64,000 nucleotides of DNA from Bdellovibrio bacteriovorus (GCF_025558485.1 NZ_CP102930.1:3224001-3288000), one strand, 5' to 3'; positions 33,711 to 43,472 are shown, counted from the stretch's first letter. Numbers and translations are program-made. The notes: generated from the letters alone by a model not told the origin.

Positions 33711-36700
33711 ATGAGTTTACCTAAGTTATCCATCAGTCGTCCGATTTTCATCACGTGCGTGACCATCGCCATGGTTGTGGTGGGCTGGGCCTCTTTCAAA
33801 TCCATGTCTGTGGATTTGTATCCGGATGTGTCCATTCCGGTTGTAACTGTGCAAACAGTTTATGCCGGTGCGGGTCCTGCCGAAATTGAAACTCTGGTCA
33901 GTCGTCCTATCGAGGAAGAGGTCAGCACCATTTCCGGTATTAAACGTCTGACTTCCAAGTCTCTGGAAGGTGTGTCCCAGGTTATCGTGGAGTTCAACAG
34001 CAGCGTGGACGTAAAACATGCTGAACAGGAAGTGCGCGATAAGGTAAATATCGCCAAGGCAAAACTGCCTGACGAAGTGGAAGATCCACTGATCAAACGT
34101 TTTGACCCGGCCGATACGCCAATTTTGACAGTGTCTTTGACTGCCAAAGACCTTGGGGATGCCCAGCTGTTTGATATCGCGGACCAGTTTGTGAAGCCTC
34201 GTCTTGAACAGGTTCAGAACGTGGGCGCGATTGAAATTCTTGGTGGTCGTGAACGTGAAATTCACGTGCTTTTAGACCGTAAAAAACTGAAAGCCCGCGA
34301 GATTTCTGTGACTCAGGTGGCAGGTCAGGTCGGGGCTTCCGGTCAGAACATTCCATCCGGTAAAGTAAATCAGGGCGAAAAAGAGCTGGTATTCCGTGGT
34401 CTGGGGGAGTTTTCCTCAGTGCCGGAAATTTCTGACACTCTGGTGAACCTGTACGGAAACGAAGTGCCAACACGTGTGGCGGATCTGGGTGTTGTTGTTG
34501 ACACCCTGGCCGATGAAAAATCACGTGCTTATGTTGATGGTGAAAAGTCCCTGTTCCTTCAGGTTTATCGTCAGTCCGGTTCCAACACTGTCAAAGTGGC
34601 TCAGGACGTAATCAAACAGATGAACCGTATCAAGCCAGAACTTGATAAAATGGACGGAGCCCCTGTGGTGGCAGTGATGACTGATGCCTCCATCAAAATC
34701 TCCAACAACCTGTATGACGTTTATGAAACGATCATCATTGGTATTATTCTGACAGTTATCACTGTGTTCTTCTTCCTGGGAAGTCCGCGCTCAACCTTTA
34801 TCACGGCTTTATCTGTTCCAATTTCTTTGATTGGTGCATTTATGGTTATGAAGGTGGCGGGATTCTCTATCAATATCGTTTCGATGCTGGCTTTAACTTT
34901 GGCTGTGGGTCTTTTAATCGATGATGCCATCGTGGTTATTGAAAATATTTATCGTCGTATGGAGCTGGGTGAAGAATCCCTGACTGCGGCGGAAAAAGGG
35001 ACCACGGAAATCCAGATGGCCGTTATGGCGATCACGCTGGTTGTTATCGCGGTGTTCGTGCCAGTGGGTACAATGTCCGGTACTATCGGTCAGTTCCTGA
35101 AGCAGTTCGGTATGACAGTGGTATTCTCCATGGCCATCAGTTGGTTTGTGGCGATGACATTGATTCCGATGCTGACAGCTTACTTTGGTGGTTCCGGTCA
35201 TCATGGTGGCAATCACAATGATCACAAGCCTGCAGGCGTGTACGACAAAACTTTGGGCCGAATGGTAAAAGGTTTCGACCGCTTCCAGTCCTGGCTTGAA
35301 AACATGTACGAAAAGCTTTTAAAGGTTTCTTTGGATTGGCCAAAGGTCACCATCGGTTTGACGGTGATGGTGTTCTTCCTAAGTATCTATACAGTGACAA
35401 AAGTTCCTGGCGCGTTCATCTCGGACGACGACAGTGGTGAGTTCACAGTGACTTTGGAATTGCAGCCGGGCACAAGTTTGGATGGTACGGAAGAAGTGGC
35501 TCGGCAGGTGGATAAGATCCTTCATGACAACCCTGAAGTCAGCTTTACAACGATGATCGTGGGCAGCTTGTATGGTGAGTCCAACAAGGCCAGCTTCTAT
35601 GTTCGTATGAAAGATGGCAAAGAGCGCGGTGTTCTGACGACAGAACAGTTCCGTGACAAAGTCCGCGGTCAGTTGACGCATCTTTCATCCGCCAACCCGG
35701 TTGTTAAGAAATATGATGCAACTGGTGGTATGGGGCAGCAGCCGTTTATCTTGAATATCATTTCTGCGGACCCGGTGGAGCTTGAACAAGCCGGTACGAA
35801 AATGTTTGAACTTTTGAAGAAGGATGCACGTCTAAAGGACGTGGACTCCAACTATCGCCCGGGTAAACCTGAAATGCAGGTTCATCTGAAACCCGGGGCA
35901 GCCAAGGCTTATGGTATCAATACATCGACCATGGGTTCTGAACTGCGTGCGCAGGTGGAAGGTTTCACACCAGCGAAGTTCCGTGAAAAGGGACGCGAGT
36001 ACGAAGTCCGTGTTCGTCTGAAAGAGGACCAGCGTGACCTGCTGAAAACGTTTAACGACGTTTATATCCCGAACGTGAACAGAAAACTGGTTCGTTTGAG
36101 CGATATTGCCAAAGGTGACCTGGAATCCGGCCCGGCTTCGATTGAACGTCAGGACCGTGGTCGTTATATCCAGATCACTGCGGGCCTGGCTCCGGGTGTG
36201 GGGTTGAGTGAGGTTGTGAACTCTGCGGTGGCGGCAATGACCACGGGTGAAAATGCCCTGCCTCCAAGTGTTCGCTTCGGATTCGGTGGTGATGCGGAAA
36301 ACATGCAGGAACTGATGACGTCCACAGTGATGGCATTAGGTTTTGCGATTCTGTTCATCTACCTGATTCTGTCGAGCTTGTATGAGTCATTCATCACACC
36401 AATTACGATCATGGTGGCGTTGCCACTGGCTCTGTGTGGTGCGTTCCTGGCGCTGTTCCTGACGGGCGAGATCTTGACGATCTTTGCGATCTTCGGATTC
36501 TTCATGCTGATCGGGGTGGCTGGTAAGAATGGTATCCTGCTTGTGGACTTTGCCAAGCAGATGATGGAAGAAGGCAAAAACCGTCGTGAGGCTTTGATTA
36601 TGGCCGGTAAGACGCGTCTTCGTCCGATCTTGATGACGTCCTTTGCATTGATCGCCGGGGTTGTTCCGGTGGCGATCGGTATGAATGCGGCATCCAAGAC

Positions 36701-36926
36701 CCGTACGGCGATGGGGGTTGCGATCATCGGGGGTATGATTTCCTCCACGATCCTGACTCTGATTGTGGTTCCGGCGGTGTTTACGTATGTGGATAGATTC
36801 CGTGTGTGGGCGAACAACTTCGGTGCGCGCTTCACTTCCCAGAAGAAAATGGAAGTGGAACCCCGCGAAGCGGTCGTTGAAGAAAAAGTCAGCAAGTCTG
36901 ACGACGGAATGGTTCCAGTGAAATAG
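33711..36926 (+). CDS. RND-family efflux pump, HAE-1/AcrB type
   Basis: 1071 residues, normal for AcrB-type pumps: twelve membrane helices and two large periplasmic loops. The proton-relay pair Asp-Asp is in [17 protein letters not shown] (helix 4), and the relay Lys is in [16 protein letters not shown] (helix 10). After helix 6 a His-rich cytoplasmic stretch occurs ([12 protein letters not shown]). The usual periplasmic adaptor (membrane fusion protein) is missing from this operon, which runs TolC, RND, MarR. Substrates are probably drugs or other amphiphiles; heavy metals are less likely given the HAE-1-like helix 4. Confidence 0.95.
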   Translation: MSLPKLSISRPIFITCVTIAMVVVGWASFKSMSVDLYPDVSIPVVTVQTVYAGAGPAEIETLVSRPIEEEVSTISGIKRLTSKSLEGVSQVIVEFNSSVDVKHAEQEVRDKVNIAKAKLPDEVEDPLIKRFDPADTPILTVSLTAKDLGDAQLFDIADQFVKPRLEQVQNVGAIEILGGREREIHVLLDRKKLKAREISVTQVAGQVGASGQNIPSGKVNQGEKELVFRGLGEFSSVPEISDTLVNLYGNEVPTRVADLGVVVDTLADEKSRAYVDGEKSLFLQVYRQSGSNTVKVAQDVIKQMNRIKPELDKMDGAPVVAVMTDASIKISNNLYDVYETIIIGIILTVITVFFFLGSPRSTFITALSVPISLIGAFMVMKVAGFSINIVSMLALTLAVGLLIDDAIVVIENIYRRMELGEESLTAAEKGTTEIQMAVMAITLVVIAVFVPVGTMSGTIGQFLKQFGMTVVFSMAISWFVAMTLIPMLTAYFGGSGHHGGNHNDHKPAGVYDKTLGRMVKGFDRFQSWLENMYEKLLKVSLDWPKVTIGLTVMVFFLSIYTVTKVPGAFISDDDSGEFTVTLELQPGTSLDGTEEVARQVDKILHDNPEVSFTTMIVGSLYGESNKASFYVRMKDGKERGVLTTEQFRDKVRGQLTHLSSANPVVKKYDATGGMGQQPFILNIISADPVELEQAGTKMFELLKKDARLKDVDSNYRPGKPEMQVHLKPGAAKAYGINTSTMGSELRAQVEGFTPAKFREKGREYEVRVRLKEDQRDLLKTFNDVYIPNVNRKLVRLSDIAKGDLESGPASIERQDRGRYIQITAGLAPGVGLSEVVNSAVAAMTTGENALPPSVRFGFGGDAENMQELMTSTVMALGFAILFIYLILSSLYESFITPITIMVALPLALCGAFLALFLTGEILTIFAIFGFFMLIGVAGKNGILLVDFAKQMMEEGKNRREALIMAGKTRLRPILMTSFALIAGVVPVAIGMNAASKTRTAMGVAIIGGMISSTILTLIVVPAVFTYVDRFRVWANNFGARFTSQKKMEVEPREAVVEEKVSKSDDGMVPVK

Positions 36927-36985
36927 TTTATGACAAGGCGGGACCAGATATGTCCCGCTTGCTTTTAGAATTTGTTGGAGGCCTT

Positions 36986-37507
36986 ATGGCGAAACTTTTT
37001 ATCCAAGACATCCCTTCTGAGGAGGAAGTTCAAGCTTCTGTCCTGAGTCTTAATTCTGCTGTGGATTCTGCAGCGGCTCTGTATTCCAATCTTCTGTTCA
37101 TGAAGGTGGCCAGCGAAATTGAAAACAGCCTTGATAGCTTGCTTGCCAAGTACAATCTGTCTTCGGGACGCTTTATGTTGTTGTTCATGCTTCGTAATTC
37201 TCCGGCGGGTTTGCGCCCCTCTGAGCTTGCGAATCAGGTTGGTGTCACCCAAGCCACGATTTCAGGTTTGATCAATAGCCTTGAAAAAGCTGAATTGGTG
37301 GTTCGTGAAGGACATCAATCAGACGGTCGTTCTTTTGTGATCAAGCTGGCTCCTAAAGGCGAGCAGCTGATTCAGGAGATCTTCCCGCAATGGTATCCGC
37401 GAGTGGTGAATTTCTGGAATGTGATTTCCGAACAGGAAAAAGGTTCCATGAACGGCCTGCTGGCCAAGATGATTCAAAACAAATCTGCCTTAACTCCAAG
37501 AGGCTAA
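36986..37507 (+). CDS. MarR-family regulator
   Basis: 173 residues, with a winged HTH: LRPSELANQVGVTQATISGL, INSLEKAELVVREGHQSDGRS and the wing ending VIKLAPKG. GGAGG precedes ATG 36986. It is the third gene of the efflux operon, giving the locus two regulators, a divergent TetR and this MarR. A role in feedback or ligand-responsive control of the pump is plausible. Confidence 0.88.
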   Translation: MAKLFIQDIPSEEEVQASVLSLNSAVDSAAALYSNLLFMKVASEIENSLDSLLAKYNLSSGRFMLLFMLRNSPAGLRPSELANQVGVTQATISGLINSLEKAELVVREGHQSDGRSFVIKLAPKGEQLIQEIFPQWYPRVVNFWNVISEQEKGSMNGLLAKMIQNKSALTPRG

Positions 37508-37517
37508 AACAAAAAAA

Positions 37518-37542
37518 AAGGCCGTCGAAAGACGGCCTTTTT
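37518..37542. terminator. Intrinsic terminator with GAAA tetraloop
   Basis: GGCCGTC (37520-37526), loop GAAA, GACGGCC (37531-37537), T-run after and A-run before. It ends the efflux operon and serves the convergent MscS gene. Confidence 0.93.
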
Positions 37543-37574
37543 CTTTTTAAAAAGTAGAGAGTTGGTGAAATGCT

Positions 37575-38756
37575 TTAAAAGCTTGGGATCGTGCTTTTAT
37601 TCCCGTCACGATTTGAAATATAGTGTGGGGACATGATTTCAATACCGGCTTTCGCGCATTCTTCTTGAATATGACAGTTTAAGTCGGATGAAATTTGCCG
37701 TAGGGATTTGGGCTCCGACGTCCAGATATTCAGTTCATAGGCCACATTAAAGTCATTAAGGCTTGTTTGTAAGACAAAAGGAGCGGGTTGCGCCAAAACT
37801 CCGCGGGTTCTTTGGGCGGCTGCCAGAAGGGTTTTGTGGACCTGATCCCATGGGACATCGTATCCGATAGTGACACTGACAGAGGAGGAAACACCTTGGC
37901 TGTCGGCTTGGAAGCTGAAGTTGGTGATGTGATTTGAAAGAATCATGGCGTTGGGAACTGTGACATCCAGATTTTGAGCCGTCCGAATTCTTGTCACCAG
38001 CAGATTCTTTTCAAGAACGTCTCCGACGATGTCGGCAATTTTCACACGGTCCCCAAGACGGAAGGGGCGCATATAGGTAATCACCAGGCCTGACATAACA
38101 TTGCTGATCGCAGACGAGGAACCCAGGGAAATCAAGACCCCCAGAAATACGGACAGTCCCTTGAATGCCGCCGAATCTGATCCTGGAATGTACGGAAAGC
38201 ACACGACCATAAAGATCACAAATACCAAAATACGGGCAAGTTGATAAGTTGGTTCAGCCCAGTCAGCGTGGAATCCATTAATGTGAATGCTTTCATCTTT
38301 GATTGAGTCAAAGATGAACTTCAGGGCCTTCAAAAGATAGTGTGCAACAGCCGCAATCACCATAATGAAAATGAGGTTGGGAAGCACTGAGACTGCTCCG
38401 GCACCCAACCAGCGTAAAGGCGTCAGAATGAAGTCGATGATTTGAGATGACCACGACTGTGTATAGGGAATTGCCAGAAGTATGGCGGTCCCCAGCAGGT
38501 AAATCAGACTTAAGCGGACAAAGAAAACAATCAGGCTTAAGACACCCATGAAAGTCTTGTTGATAACTTTTGTATCAAACACCAAAAGCCTTTTTTCTTT
38601 AAGAGTGGTCAGGCGACTGGTGATGTAAGTTTGAAGGGTTTCTTCACCTTTGCGTTTTGCAAATGTGATCACTCGCCAGAGAATGGCGAAAAGAATCAGA
38701 AGGAGTGCTGCCTTCAAAAGAGACCACGCAAGGGCAGAGTCAATTTGGATGTTCAT
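37575..38756 (-). CDS. MscS-family mechanosensitive channel
   Basis: 393 residues: four or five membrane helices, then the MscS pore helix and beta domain (SLGSSSAISNVMSGLVITYM, PFRLGDRVKIADIVGDVLE). The following TVPNAMILSNHITNFS is characteristic. It releases solutes on hypo-osmotic shock. The extra N-terminal helices relative to E. coli MscS are common in the larger family. AAGGA precedes ATG 38756. It is monocistronic and shares a terminator with the efflux operon. Confidence 0.92.
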   Translation of the reverse strand: MNIQIDSALAWSLLKAALLLILFAILWRVITFAKRKGEETLQTYITSRLTTLKEKRLLVFDTKVINKTFMGVLSLIVFFVRLSLIYLLGTAILLAIPYTQSWSSQIIDFILTPLRWLGAGAVSVLPNLIFIMVIAAVAHYLLKALKFIFDSIKDESIHINGFHADWAEPTYQLARILVFVIFMVVCFPYIPGSDSAAFKGLSVFLGVLISLGSSSAISNVMSGLVITYMRPFRLGDRVKIADIVGDVLEKNLLVTRIRTAQNLDVTVPNAMILSNHITNFSFQADSQGVSSSVSVTIGYDVPWDQVHKTLLAAAQRTRGVLAQPAPFVLQTSLNDFNVAYELNIWTSEPKSLRQISSDLNCHIQEECAKAGIEIMSPHYISNRDGNKSTIPSF

Positions 38757-38853
38757 TGTATCCTTTCGGTATAGCTGAAGAATCAAAGGGGAAGTTTAGA
38801 ATACTTGTGGGGGTGATTCAAGTTCGGCCCCGCGGCAACCCGGGGCCGCTGTC

Positions 38854-40002
38854 TTAAATGCGGCGGATAAGTTCTTGAATGTCCTGTTCATCGTGATACA
38901 GCCCGAATCCAAAACGCAGGCGATTACCCCGGGAATCTGTTTTAATGCCTTTGCTGGCAAGCTCTTTCACCATCTTTTGTGTGTCTTCCGTGGAAGGCAG
39001 TTCAAATGTCAGGAAGTGACCATGGTGATCCGGGTTGTGCATAAGAACTTTGGATCGTTGTAACAGGGGATGGGACTTCCCGGAAAGTTTCTGTAAAAAC
39101 AACATTTGATTTCTGTGCACCCATTGATGAATGGCTTCGGTGGTCAGACCTTCTTTTTTAAAAGTTTCCAGTGTGGCAATCAGGCGGTAAAGCCCTGAAA
39201 AATCCATGGTGCTGCCAGCGTATTGAAGGGCGTCGGTCGGATAGCCCACTTCATTTCCCACCGCAGACAGATGTGACAGTTCGGCAAACCAGCCTGTAAA
39301 CAGCGGACGGTGGCGGGTGCTGGAAGGCACATACAGAAAACAAGCCCCTTCGCCGCCTTGGGCGTATTTGTAAGAACCGGCAAGATAGAAGATTCTTTCT
39401 TGCACAGAGCTTAAATCCGTCGGCACAGCCATAAAGGCATGATATCCATCAACCACGACTATGGCAGATGCCGGGGCCTTGGCCACCAGACGGGGAATGT
39501 CCGCCACCAGGCCAGAGTTAAAGAACACCTGACTGAAGAATACCAGATCCCAGCTTTCAGAAAGCAGAGCTGCTTCAAAGCGTTCATGGAAAGTTTCAAA
39601 GGGCAGGGTCGGAATCTTGACCACTTCAAATTCGGCCATTTCAGAAAGGCGATTGATCTGACGGTCAAAGCTGTAGAACTCGGAATCTGTGGTCAGGATT
39701 TTCAGACTCTTTTTCCAATTCAGGGAACTGAGCAGACGAAAGACGAATTCATGGGTGTTCGGGGCAAAAACGATTTGTTCCGGACATGAGATCTTTAGTT
39801 GTTCGGCGATCAGCTTTTGCGCCTGGGGGATTTTCGTTGAAAAGATATAGCCCCATTTGTCGTCCACATATTTACAGGAATCATCCCAGTATTGCAGGTG
39901 GGCTTCACGGGAACAGTCCGGCCAGTAGTGATGGCTGTGACAGGCAAAATGCAGTTCAGAAGTGTGGGCGGCCAGAAATCTTTGATAGAGATGTTTGTAC
40001 AT
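38854..40002 (-). CDS. Kynureninase-like PLP-dependent enzyme (class V aminotransferase fold)
   Basis: 382 residues. The fold-type-I PLP layout is present: Asp in VVVDGYHAFMAVP and the Schiff-base Lys in LAGSYKYAQGGEGACF, followed by a C-terminal small domain ending RLRFGFGLYHDEQDI. The pattern is closest to kynureninase and related class V enzymes, which cleave or transfer on amino acid side chains. The N-terminus is rich in His and Trp (FACHSHHYWPD). No other tryptophan-catabolic genes are nearby, so the substrate is left open. Confidence 0.78.
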   Translation of the reverse strand: MYKHLYQRFLAAHTSELHFACHSHHYWPDCSREAHLQYWDDSCKYVDDKWGYIFSTKIPQAQKLIAEQLKISCPEQIVFAPNTHEFVFRLLSSLNWKKSLKILTTDSEFYSFDRQINRLSEMAEFEVVKIPTLPFETFHERFEAALLSESWDLVFFSQVFFNSGLVADIPRLVAKAPASAIVVVDGYHAFMAVPTDLSSVQERIFYLAGSYKYAQGGEGACFLYVPSSTRHRPLFTGWFAELSHLSAVGNEVGYPTDALQYAGSTMDFSGLYRLIATLETFKKEGLTTEAIHQWVHRNQMLFLQKLSGKSHPLLQRSKVLMHNPDHHGHFLTFELPSTEDTQKMVKELASKGIKTDSRGNRLRFGFGLYHDEQDIQELIRRI

Positions 40003-40018
40003 GGCCTGATCATAATAA

Positions 40019-40048
40019 AAAAGGGAGTCAAAGACTCCCTTTTTTATT
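40019..40048. terminator. Bidirectional intrinsic terminator
   Basis: AAGGGAGTC (40021-40029) pairs with GACTCCCTT (40033-40041) with A-run before and TTTTTT after. On the minus strand it ends the histone-H1-like gene. Confidence 0.9.
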
Positions 40049-40066
40049 TAGCTGTGCGCGCAGCGA

Positions 40067-40687
40067 CTAGAAGTAACCTTCGTCATCACCGAAGTCGTCG
40101 TCTTCATCATCGTCGTCGTCATCGCCATCATCATCTTTGGAAGTGATGTCGTCTTCAGCTTCTTCGTCCTCTTCTTCAAAGGAACCTTCCGCTTCTTCAG
40201 ACTCTTCTTCGCCTTCGTCATCCCAGTCGTCGGATTCGTCAGTAACAGCTTCTTCCTCGATATCGATCATGCTGTCCATTTCTGTTTCGTCGTCAAAGTC
40301 AGCAGAGATTTCCTCGATAGCTGGTTTGATGATTTCAGTTGCAGCGATACCGCCAACAGCAGCTTTAGCCACTTTTTCTTTTTTAGGAGCGGCTGGCTTT
40401 TTAGCTGCTGGTTTTTTAGCTGCTGGTTTTTTTGCAGCAGGCTTCTTAGCAGCGGCTTTTTTAGTCGCAGGCTTTGCAGCTTTTTTAGTTACTTTTTTTG
40501 CAGCGGCTTTTTTAGGAGCAGCTTTCTTAGCAGGTTTGGCTGCTTTCTTTGGAGCTGCTTTTTTAGTCGCCTTTTTTTTAGCGGGCTTTGCAGCTTTCTT
40601 AGTTACTTTTTTAGCAGCAGCTTTTTTTGCAGGTTTCGCTGCTTTTTTAGCTACTTTCTTTGCCGGTTTTGCTTTTTTCTTTGCCAT
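40067..40687 (-). CDS. Histone-H1-like Lys/Ala/Pro-rich protein with polyacidic C-terminus
   Basis: 206 residues in two opposite halves. Residues 1-~125 are almost only Lys, Ala and Pro in KPAKKAA-type repeats, like eukaryotic H1 tails or bacterial Hc1/AlgP proteins, which bind DNA. A short hydrophobic segment (GGIAATEIIKPAIEEISADF) follows, then ~65 residues very rich in Asp and Glu ending in GDDEGYF. The acidic half could mask the basic half or bind other proteins. GGGAG precedes ATG 40687. It is probably abundant and nucleoid-associated; repeats may vary between strains. Confidence 0.82.
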   Translation of the reverse strand: MAKKKAKPAKKVAKKAAKPAKKAAAKKVTKKAAKPAKKKATKKAAPKKAAKPAKKAAPKKAAAKKVTKKAAKPATKKAAAKKPAAKKPAAKKPAAKKPAAPKKEKVAKAAVGGIAATEIIKPAIEEISADFDDETEMDSMIDIEEEAVTDESDDWDDEGEEESEEAEGSFEEEDEEAEDDITSKDDDGDDDDDDEDDDFGDDEGYF

Positions 40688-40795
40688 GATTCGCTCCCTG
40701 AAATGTCCTGGTTCAAAATGGAAATGCCCCCTTAGACTAGCGAGATTTAAGGGGGCAGGCAAATCAAAATAGATTTCTTGTGGGGACGGTCTTGC

Positions 40796-41572
40796 TTAGT
40801 TGATAATACCACTCAAGTGGTCATCAATGATCTTGGCCAGATCGTTAGGCAGTATGAAGGACAGGAAAAGCCCCCCATTGTAGCCCCCGGATTTAGGCAC
40901 AATCGTCAAATACCCCAGCGTGCGAGTACCCGCCGCATTTTTCAGCGGGGAGGTCATCCCGAAATACTCTGGGAAAAAGGAACTTTCGACGAACATTCCG
41001 ACCGCACTGACGCCGAAGTACAGGTACAGCTTGTTGCTGGAATTCTGATTCAGGCCCAGCCCTAGGGATGGAAGCTCTCCGCTTGGCATCATTGGCAAGG
41101 CATTGCCATTGGGAAGGCGGGAGGCTGGCAAGGTTGTAACCTTGTCCTTAACAATTAATCTTAACGGAATGCTAACTGCCACGCGGGCTTTTTGCTGGGA
41201 GTCCAGAACCGTTTTGATTTGGACACCTTTAACCTGTGGCACATCTATATAGAGCTGGCTAAATACACCCGGCAGGGGCAGATACAGAAGCAAAGCGTTG
41301 TTGGCCTTGTCCAGTGACATCACCTGTTCATTTTCATAAGCGCCACCGCCCACATGGGCTGACAATTCCAGTTTGTCATAGGCACTTGGCGGGGCCGGAG
41401 TCACCGGGGGAGTTTCCGTTCCCTGACCGGAGTTGTCTCCGCCACTGCTAGACCCTTGGCTGGTGTTACCGGTGCCACCCAGAGGTTCAAACCCTCCTTG
41501 GTTGCTGCAAGCTGCAAGAACTGCGGTTGCGAGAAGTGCCCCCATCAATCTTGCTGTTTTCGCCTTAGTCAT
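40796..41572 (-). CDS. Lipoprotein of unknown function
   Basis: 258 residues: a basic N-terminus, hydrophobic stretch and lipobox V-L-A-A-C (~22), a Gly/Ser/Thr linker (GGTGNTSQGSSSGG), then a beta-rich domain (~60-258) without a recognised family. GGAGG precedes ATG 41572. It is monocistronic between the H1-like gene and the flagellin terminator region. Confidence 0.7.
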   Translation of the reverse strand: MTKAKTARLMGALLATAVLAACSNQGGFEPLGGTGNTSQGSSSGGDNSGQGTETPPVTPAPPSAYDKLELSAHVGGGAYENEQVMSLDKANNALLLYLPLPGVFSQLYIDVPQVKGVQIKTVLDSQQKARVAVSIPLRLIVKDKVTTLPASRLPNGNALPMMPSGELPSLGLGLNQNSSNKLYLYFGVSAVGMFVESSFFPEYFGMTSPLKNAAGTRTLGYLTIVPKSGGYNGGLFLSFILPNDLAKIIDDHLSGIIN

Positions 41573-41723
41573 ATCGAACCTCCATGCTTCGTACATATTT
41601 TTCGGAAGGTTTTCGCCTGGACTTAAGCTAAATATTTGAAATTATTGGTAAATAAGTTCGACAGTTTTTTGTGTGATGAAAAGCGGGCAAGGGTGGGTGG
41701 AAAAAGTTTGGGCAGAAATAAAT

Positions 41724-41756
41724 AAAAAACCCGGAGGGAAGATCCCACCGGGTTTT
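41724..41756 (-). terminator. Intrinsic terminator of flagellin gene
   Basis: AAACCCGG (41727-41734) pairs with CCGGGTTT (41748-41755), with an inner GGGA/TCCC extension. On the minus strand TTTTTTATT follows. Confidence 0.9.
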
Positions 41757-41779
41757 AGGTTTTGGTTATCTTATTCCAA

Positions 41780-42613
41780 TTAACCGATCAGCTTAAGAGC
41801 CAATTGATTGGATTGGTTAGCCTGAGCCAAAGTGGAAGTACCAGCTTGCAACAGGATGTTGTTACGAGTCATCTCGGAAGATGCCTGAGCAACGTCTGTA
41901 TCGCGGATACGGCTGTTAGCTGCAGACAAGTTCTCTTGAGCCACACCCAAGTTGTCCACTGTGGAAGTCAATCTGTTCTGAAGCGCACCAAGGTTAGCGC
42001 GAGTTCCAGAGATTGAAGTCTGAGCAGCGTCAAGTTGGCTCAAAGCTTCCTGAGCACCTTCTTTAGTGGAGAAGTCCACACCAGAAAGACCCAGAGCATC
42101 CAAAGTGGCTACGTTTTCACCAGCGTTGAAGGAGATACGATCTTCTTCAGCATTGTTGAACAAACCCACTTGGAAATCGAAGCTTGGAGAAGAACCATCC
42201 AAAAGCTTAGTAGTACCCCAAGTTGTTACAGAAGCGATACGTTGCATCTCAGATTTCAACTGTTGAACCTCTTTATTCAACATACCACGCTCTGTCTCAC
42301 CAACAGTGTCAGAAGCAGCCTGGATACCCAACTCACGAAGACGAACCACGATGTTACCGATTTCGTTCAAGCCACCCTCAGCAGTTTGAACCATGGAGAT
42401 ACCATCGTTCGCATTGCGTTGAGCTTGAGCGGCAGATCTGATCTGAGCTTTCAAGCCTTCAGAGATCGCCAAACCTGCAGCGTCGTCAGCAGCTTTATTG
42501 ATGCGGCTGCCGGAAGCAAGTTTCGCCATAGAATCGTTGATCGCTCTTTGAGAACCGATAAGGTTACGTTGAGCATTAAGTGCGCTGATATTTGTTGTTA
42601 CTCTCATTCCCAT
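41780..42613 (-). CDS. fliC: Flagellin
   Basis: 277 residues, the short flagellin form. The conserved N-terminal D0/D1 region (VTTNISALNAQRNL, then INKAADDAAGLAISEGL) and C-terminal D1/D0 (ASSEMTRNNILLQAGTSTLA, ending NQLALKLIG) are intact, with a short central region. It assembles into the flagellar filament after type III export. Bdellovibrio genomes carry several fliC paralogues with different roles; which one this is cannot be told here. GGAGG precedes the ATG, and a sigma-28-like promoter lies ~63 bases upstream. Confidence 0.97.
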   Translation of the reverse strand: MGMRVTTNISALNAQRNLIGSQRAINDSMAKLASGSRINKAADDAAGLAISEGLKAQIRSAAQAQRNANDGISMVQTAEGGLNEIGNIVVRLRELGIQAASDTVGETERGMLNKEVQQLKSEMQRIASVTTWGTTKLLDGSSPSFDFQVGLFNNAEEDRISFNAGENVATLDALGLSGVDFSTKEGAQEALSQLDAAQTSISGTRANLGALQNRLTSTVDNLGVAQENLSAANSRIRDTDVAQASSEMTRNNILLQAGTSTLAQANQSNQLALKLIG

Positions 42614-42675
42614 TTTAAATTCCTCCGTTAATATTTATTTTTCATACTCAATACCTTCCTTGATTTGTTTTTTTG

Positions 42676-42702
42676 GCATCGGCGAAACCTACTTTCGCTT
42701 TG
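42676..42702 (-). promoter_or_regulatory. Sigma-28-like flagellin promoter
   Basis: On the minus strand CAAA (42702-42699), 15 bases, then GCCGATGC (42683-42676) matches the FliA/sigma-28 consensus TAAA-N15-GCCGATAA with three changes. It sits 63 bases upstream of the flagellin start, as expected for a late flagellar gene. Confidence 0.55.
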
Positions 42703-42705
42703 CCG

Positions 42706-42734
42706 GCACTGACATCCGAGTCGGTGCATTTTTT
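42706..42734 (+). terminator. Plus-strand terminator-like hairpin upstream of flagellin
   Basis: GCACTGAC (42706-42713) pairs with GTCGGTGC (42720-42727), one G-U pair, then TTTTTT. A second GGGGC-TCT-GCCCC-TTTT hairpin lies at 42785-42801. No plus-strand gene is known upstream, so they could end antisense or small RNA transcripts, or be coincidental. Confidence 0.4.
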
Positions 42735-43137
42735 AATGGCCTTTTTATTTTGGGCGTTAACCCCCGCTGGCTAAGTTCGCATCCGGGGCTCTGCCCCTTT
42801 TGCTCTTGCGCTCAGCGCGTGAACAATCTGTTGTTCTATTTCAGTTTCATCCTTGAAGGCCCTCCTTTCGGTTCAGCAAGAGAGTGACCATCTCTCTTGA
42901 CTCCTTCTGAGTGAATCGTTGATGTGCATTAGATCGGGATTTGAGACGAGGTCTTGACAGGACGTCAGGCGGGTTTTGTTTGTTTTTTACAATACTGGTC
43001 AAAGGGCAGATCGGGGATTCAGGACGTAAGGTTGTCCTGAATCATTTGTACACAGTACTTTCAGAGGGAAAAACCAGCGATTGCCGGACTTTAGATCGGT
43101 CAATTTTTAGAGAGGAGACGAATGTCGAAGAAAAAGC

Positions 43138-43398
43138 TTAGTCGATTTCCAGGAAACGGCAGAAAGCCATATTGCCAGCCAACAGATACTGGTGCGTCTG
43201 TTCGGCCTTCAGGTGATGGCGTGGGTTGTAGCCAATAGTACAAAGAATCTTGTCGCCATCGTAGTGAGAACAGTCTTCACAGGAAAAGCGTGTGTCGTAT
43301 TTCAGGTAATCAGACGGATGGACATTGTCCTTCTTGATAGAAGGATGCAGGCGTGGTTGGGACTTGCCTTTTCCTTTGGGATTTACGATTCCGGCCAT
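43138..43398 (-). CDS. Small four-Cys protein
   Basis: 86 residues, basic N-terminus (NPKGKGKSQPRLHPSIKKDN), then C-x-x-C (SCEDCSHY), a third Cys in ILCTIGYNPRHH and a fourth in MAFCRFLE. The four Cys plus several His suggest a zinc site or small iron-sulfur site. The protein looks cytoplasmic. AAGGA lies ahead of ATG 43398. It is divergent from clpB across 74 bases. No family recognised. Confidence 0.65.
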   Translation of the reverse strand: MAGIVNPKGKGKSQPRLHPSIKKDNVHPSDYLKYDTRFSCEDCSHYDGDKILCTIGYNPRHHLKAEQTHQYLLAGNMAFCRFLEID

Positions 43399-43472
43399 TC
43401 TGGAAGATCCTTTCGGGGATCATATTGACAATGCAAAAATAAGACTCATTCTTTATTTCAGATGGAGGCTCT

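Larger units (their letters stand above)
42614..43137. other. 524-base gap without a confident gene, rich in hairpins
   Basis: No convincing coding region. It holds the flagellin promoter, two plus-strand terminator-like hairpins (42706-42734, 42785-42801), CAAGAGAG/CTCTCTTG at 42877-42899, and a perfect 10-bp inverted repeat GATTCAGGAC/GTCCTGAATC at 43016-43043. A small RNA or a long regulated leader is possible. Confidence 0.5.

Noticed and set aside
40687..41572. Tandem Lys/Ala/Pro repeats as a CRISPR or DNA repeat array
   Set aside because: The repetition is in codons of the H1-like protein (40067-40687), with no spacers of constant length.
42954..42993. TTGACA ... TACAAT as a sigma-70 promoter
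   Set aside because: The boxes are 28 bases apart, far outside the usual 16-18.
43122..43238. 38-codon plus-strand ORF with AGAGGAG ahead of it
   Set aside because: It runs mostly antisense into the better-supported four-Cys protein gene, and spacing from the ribosome site is short; it could be real but is not supported enough.
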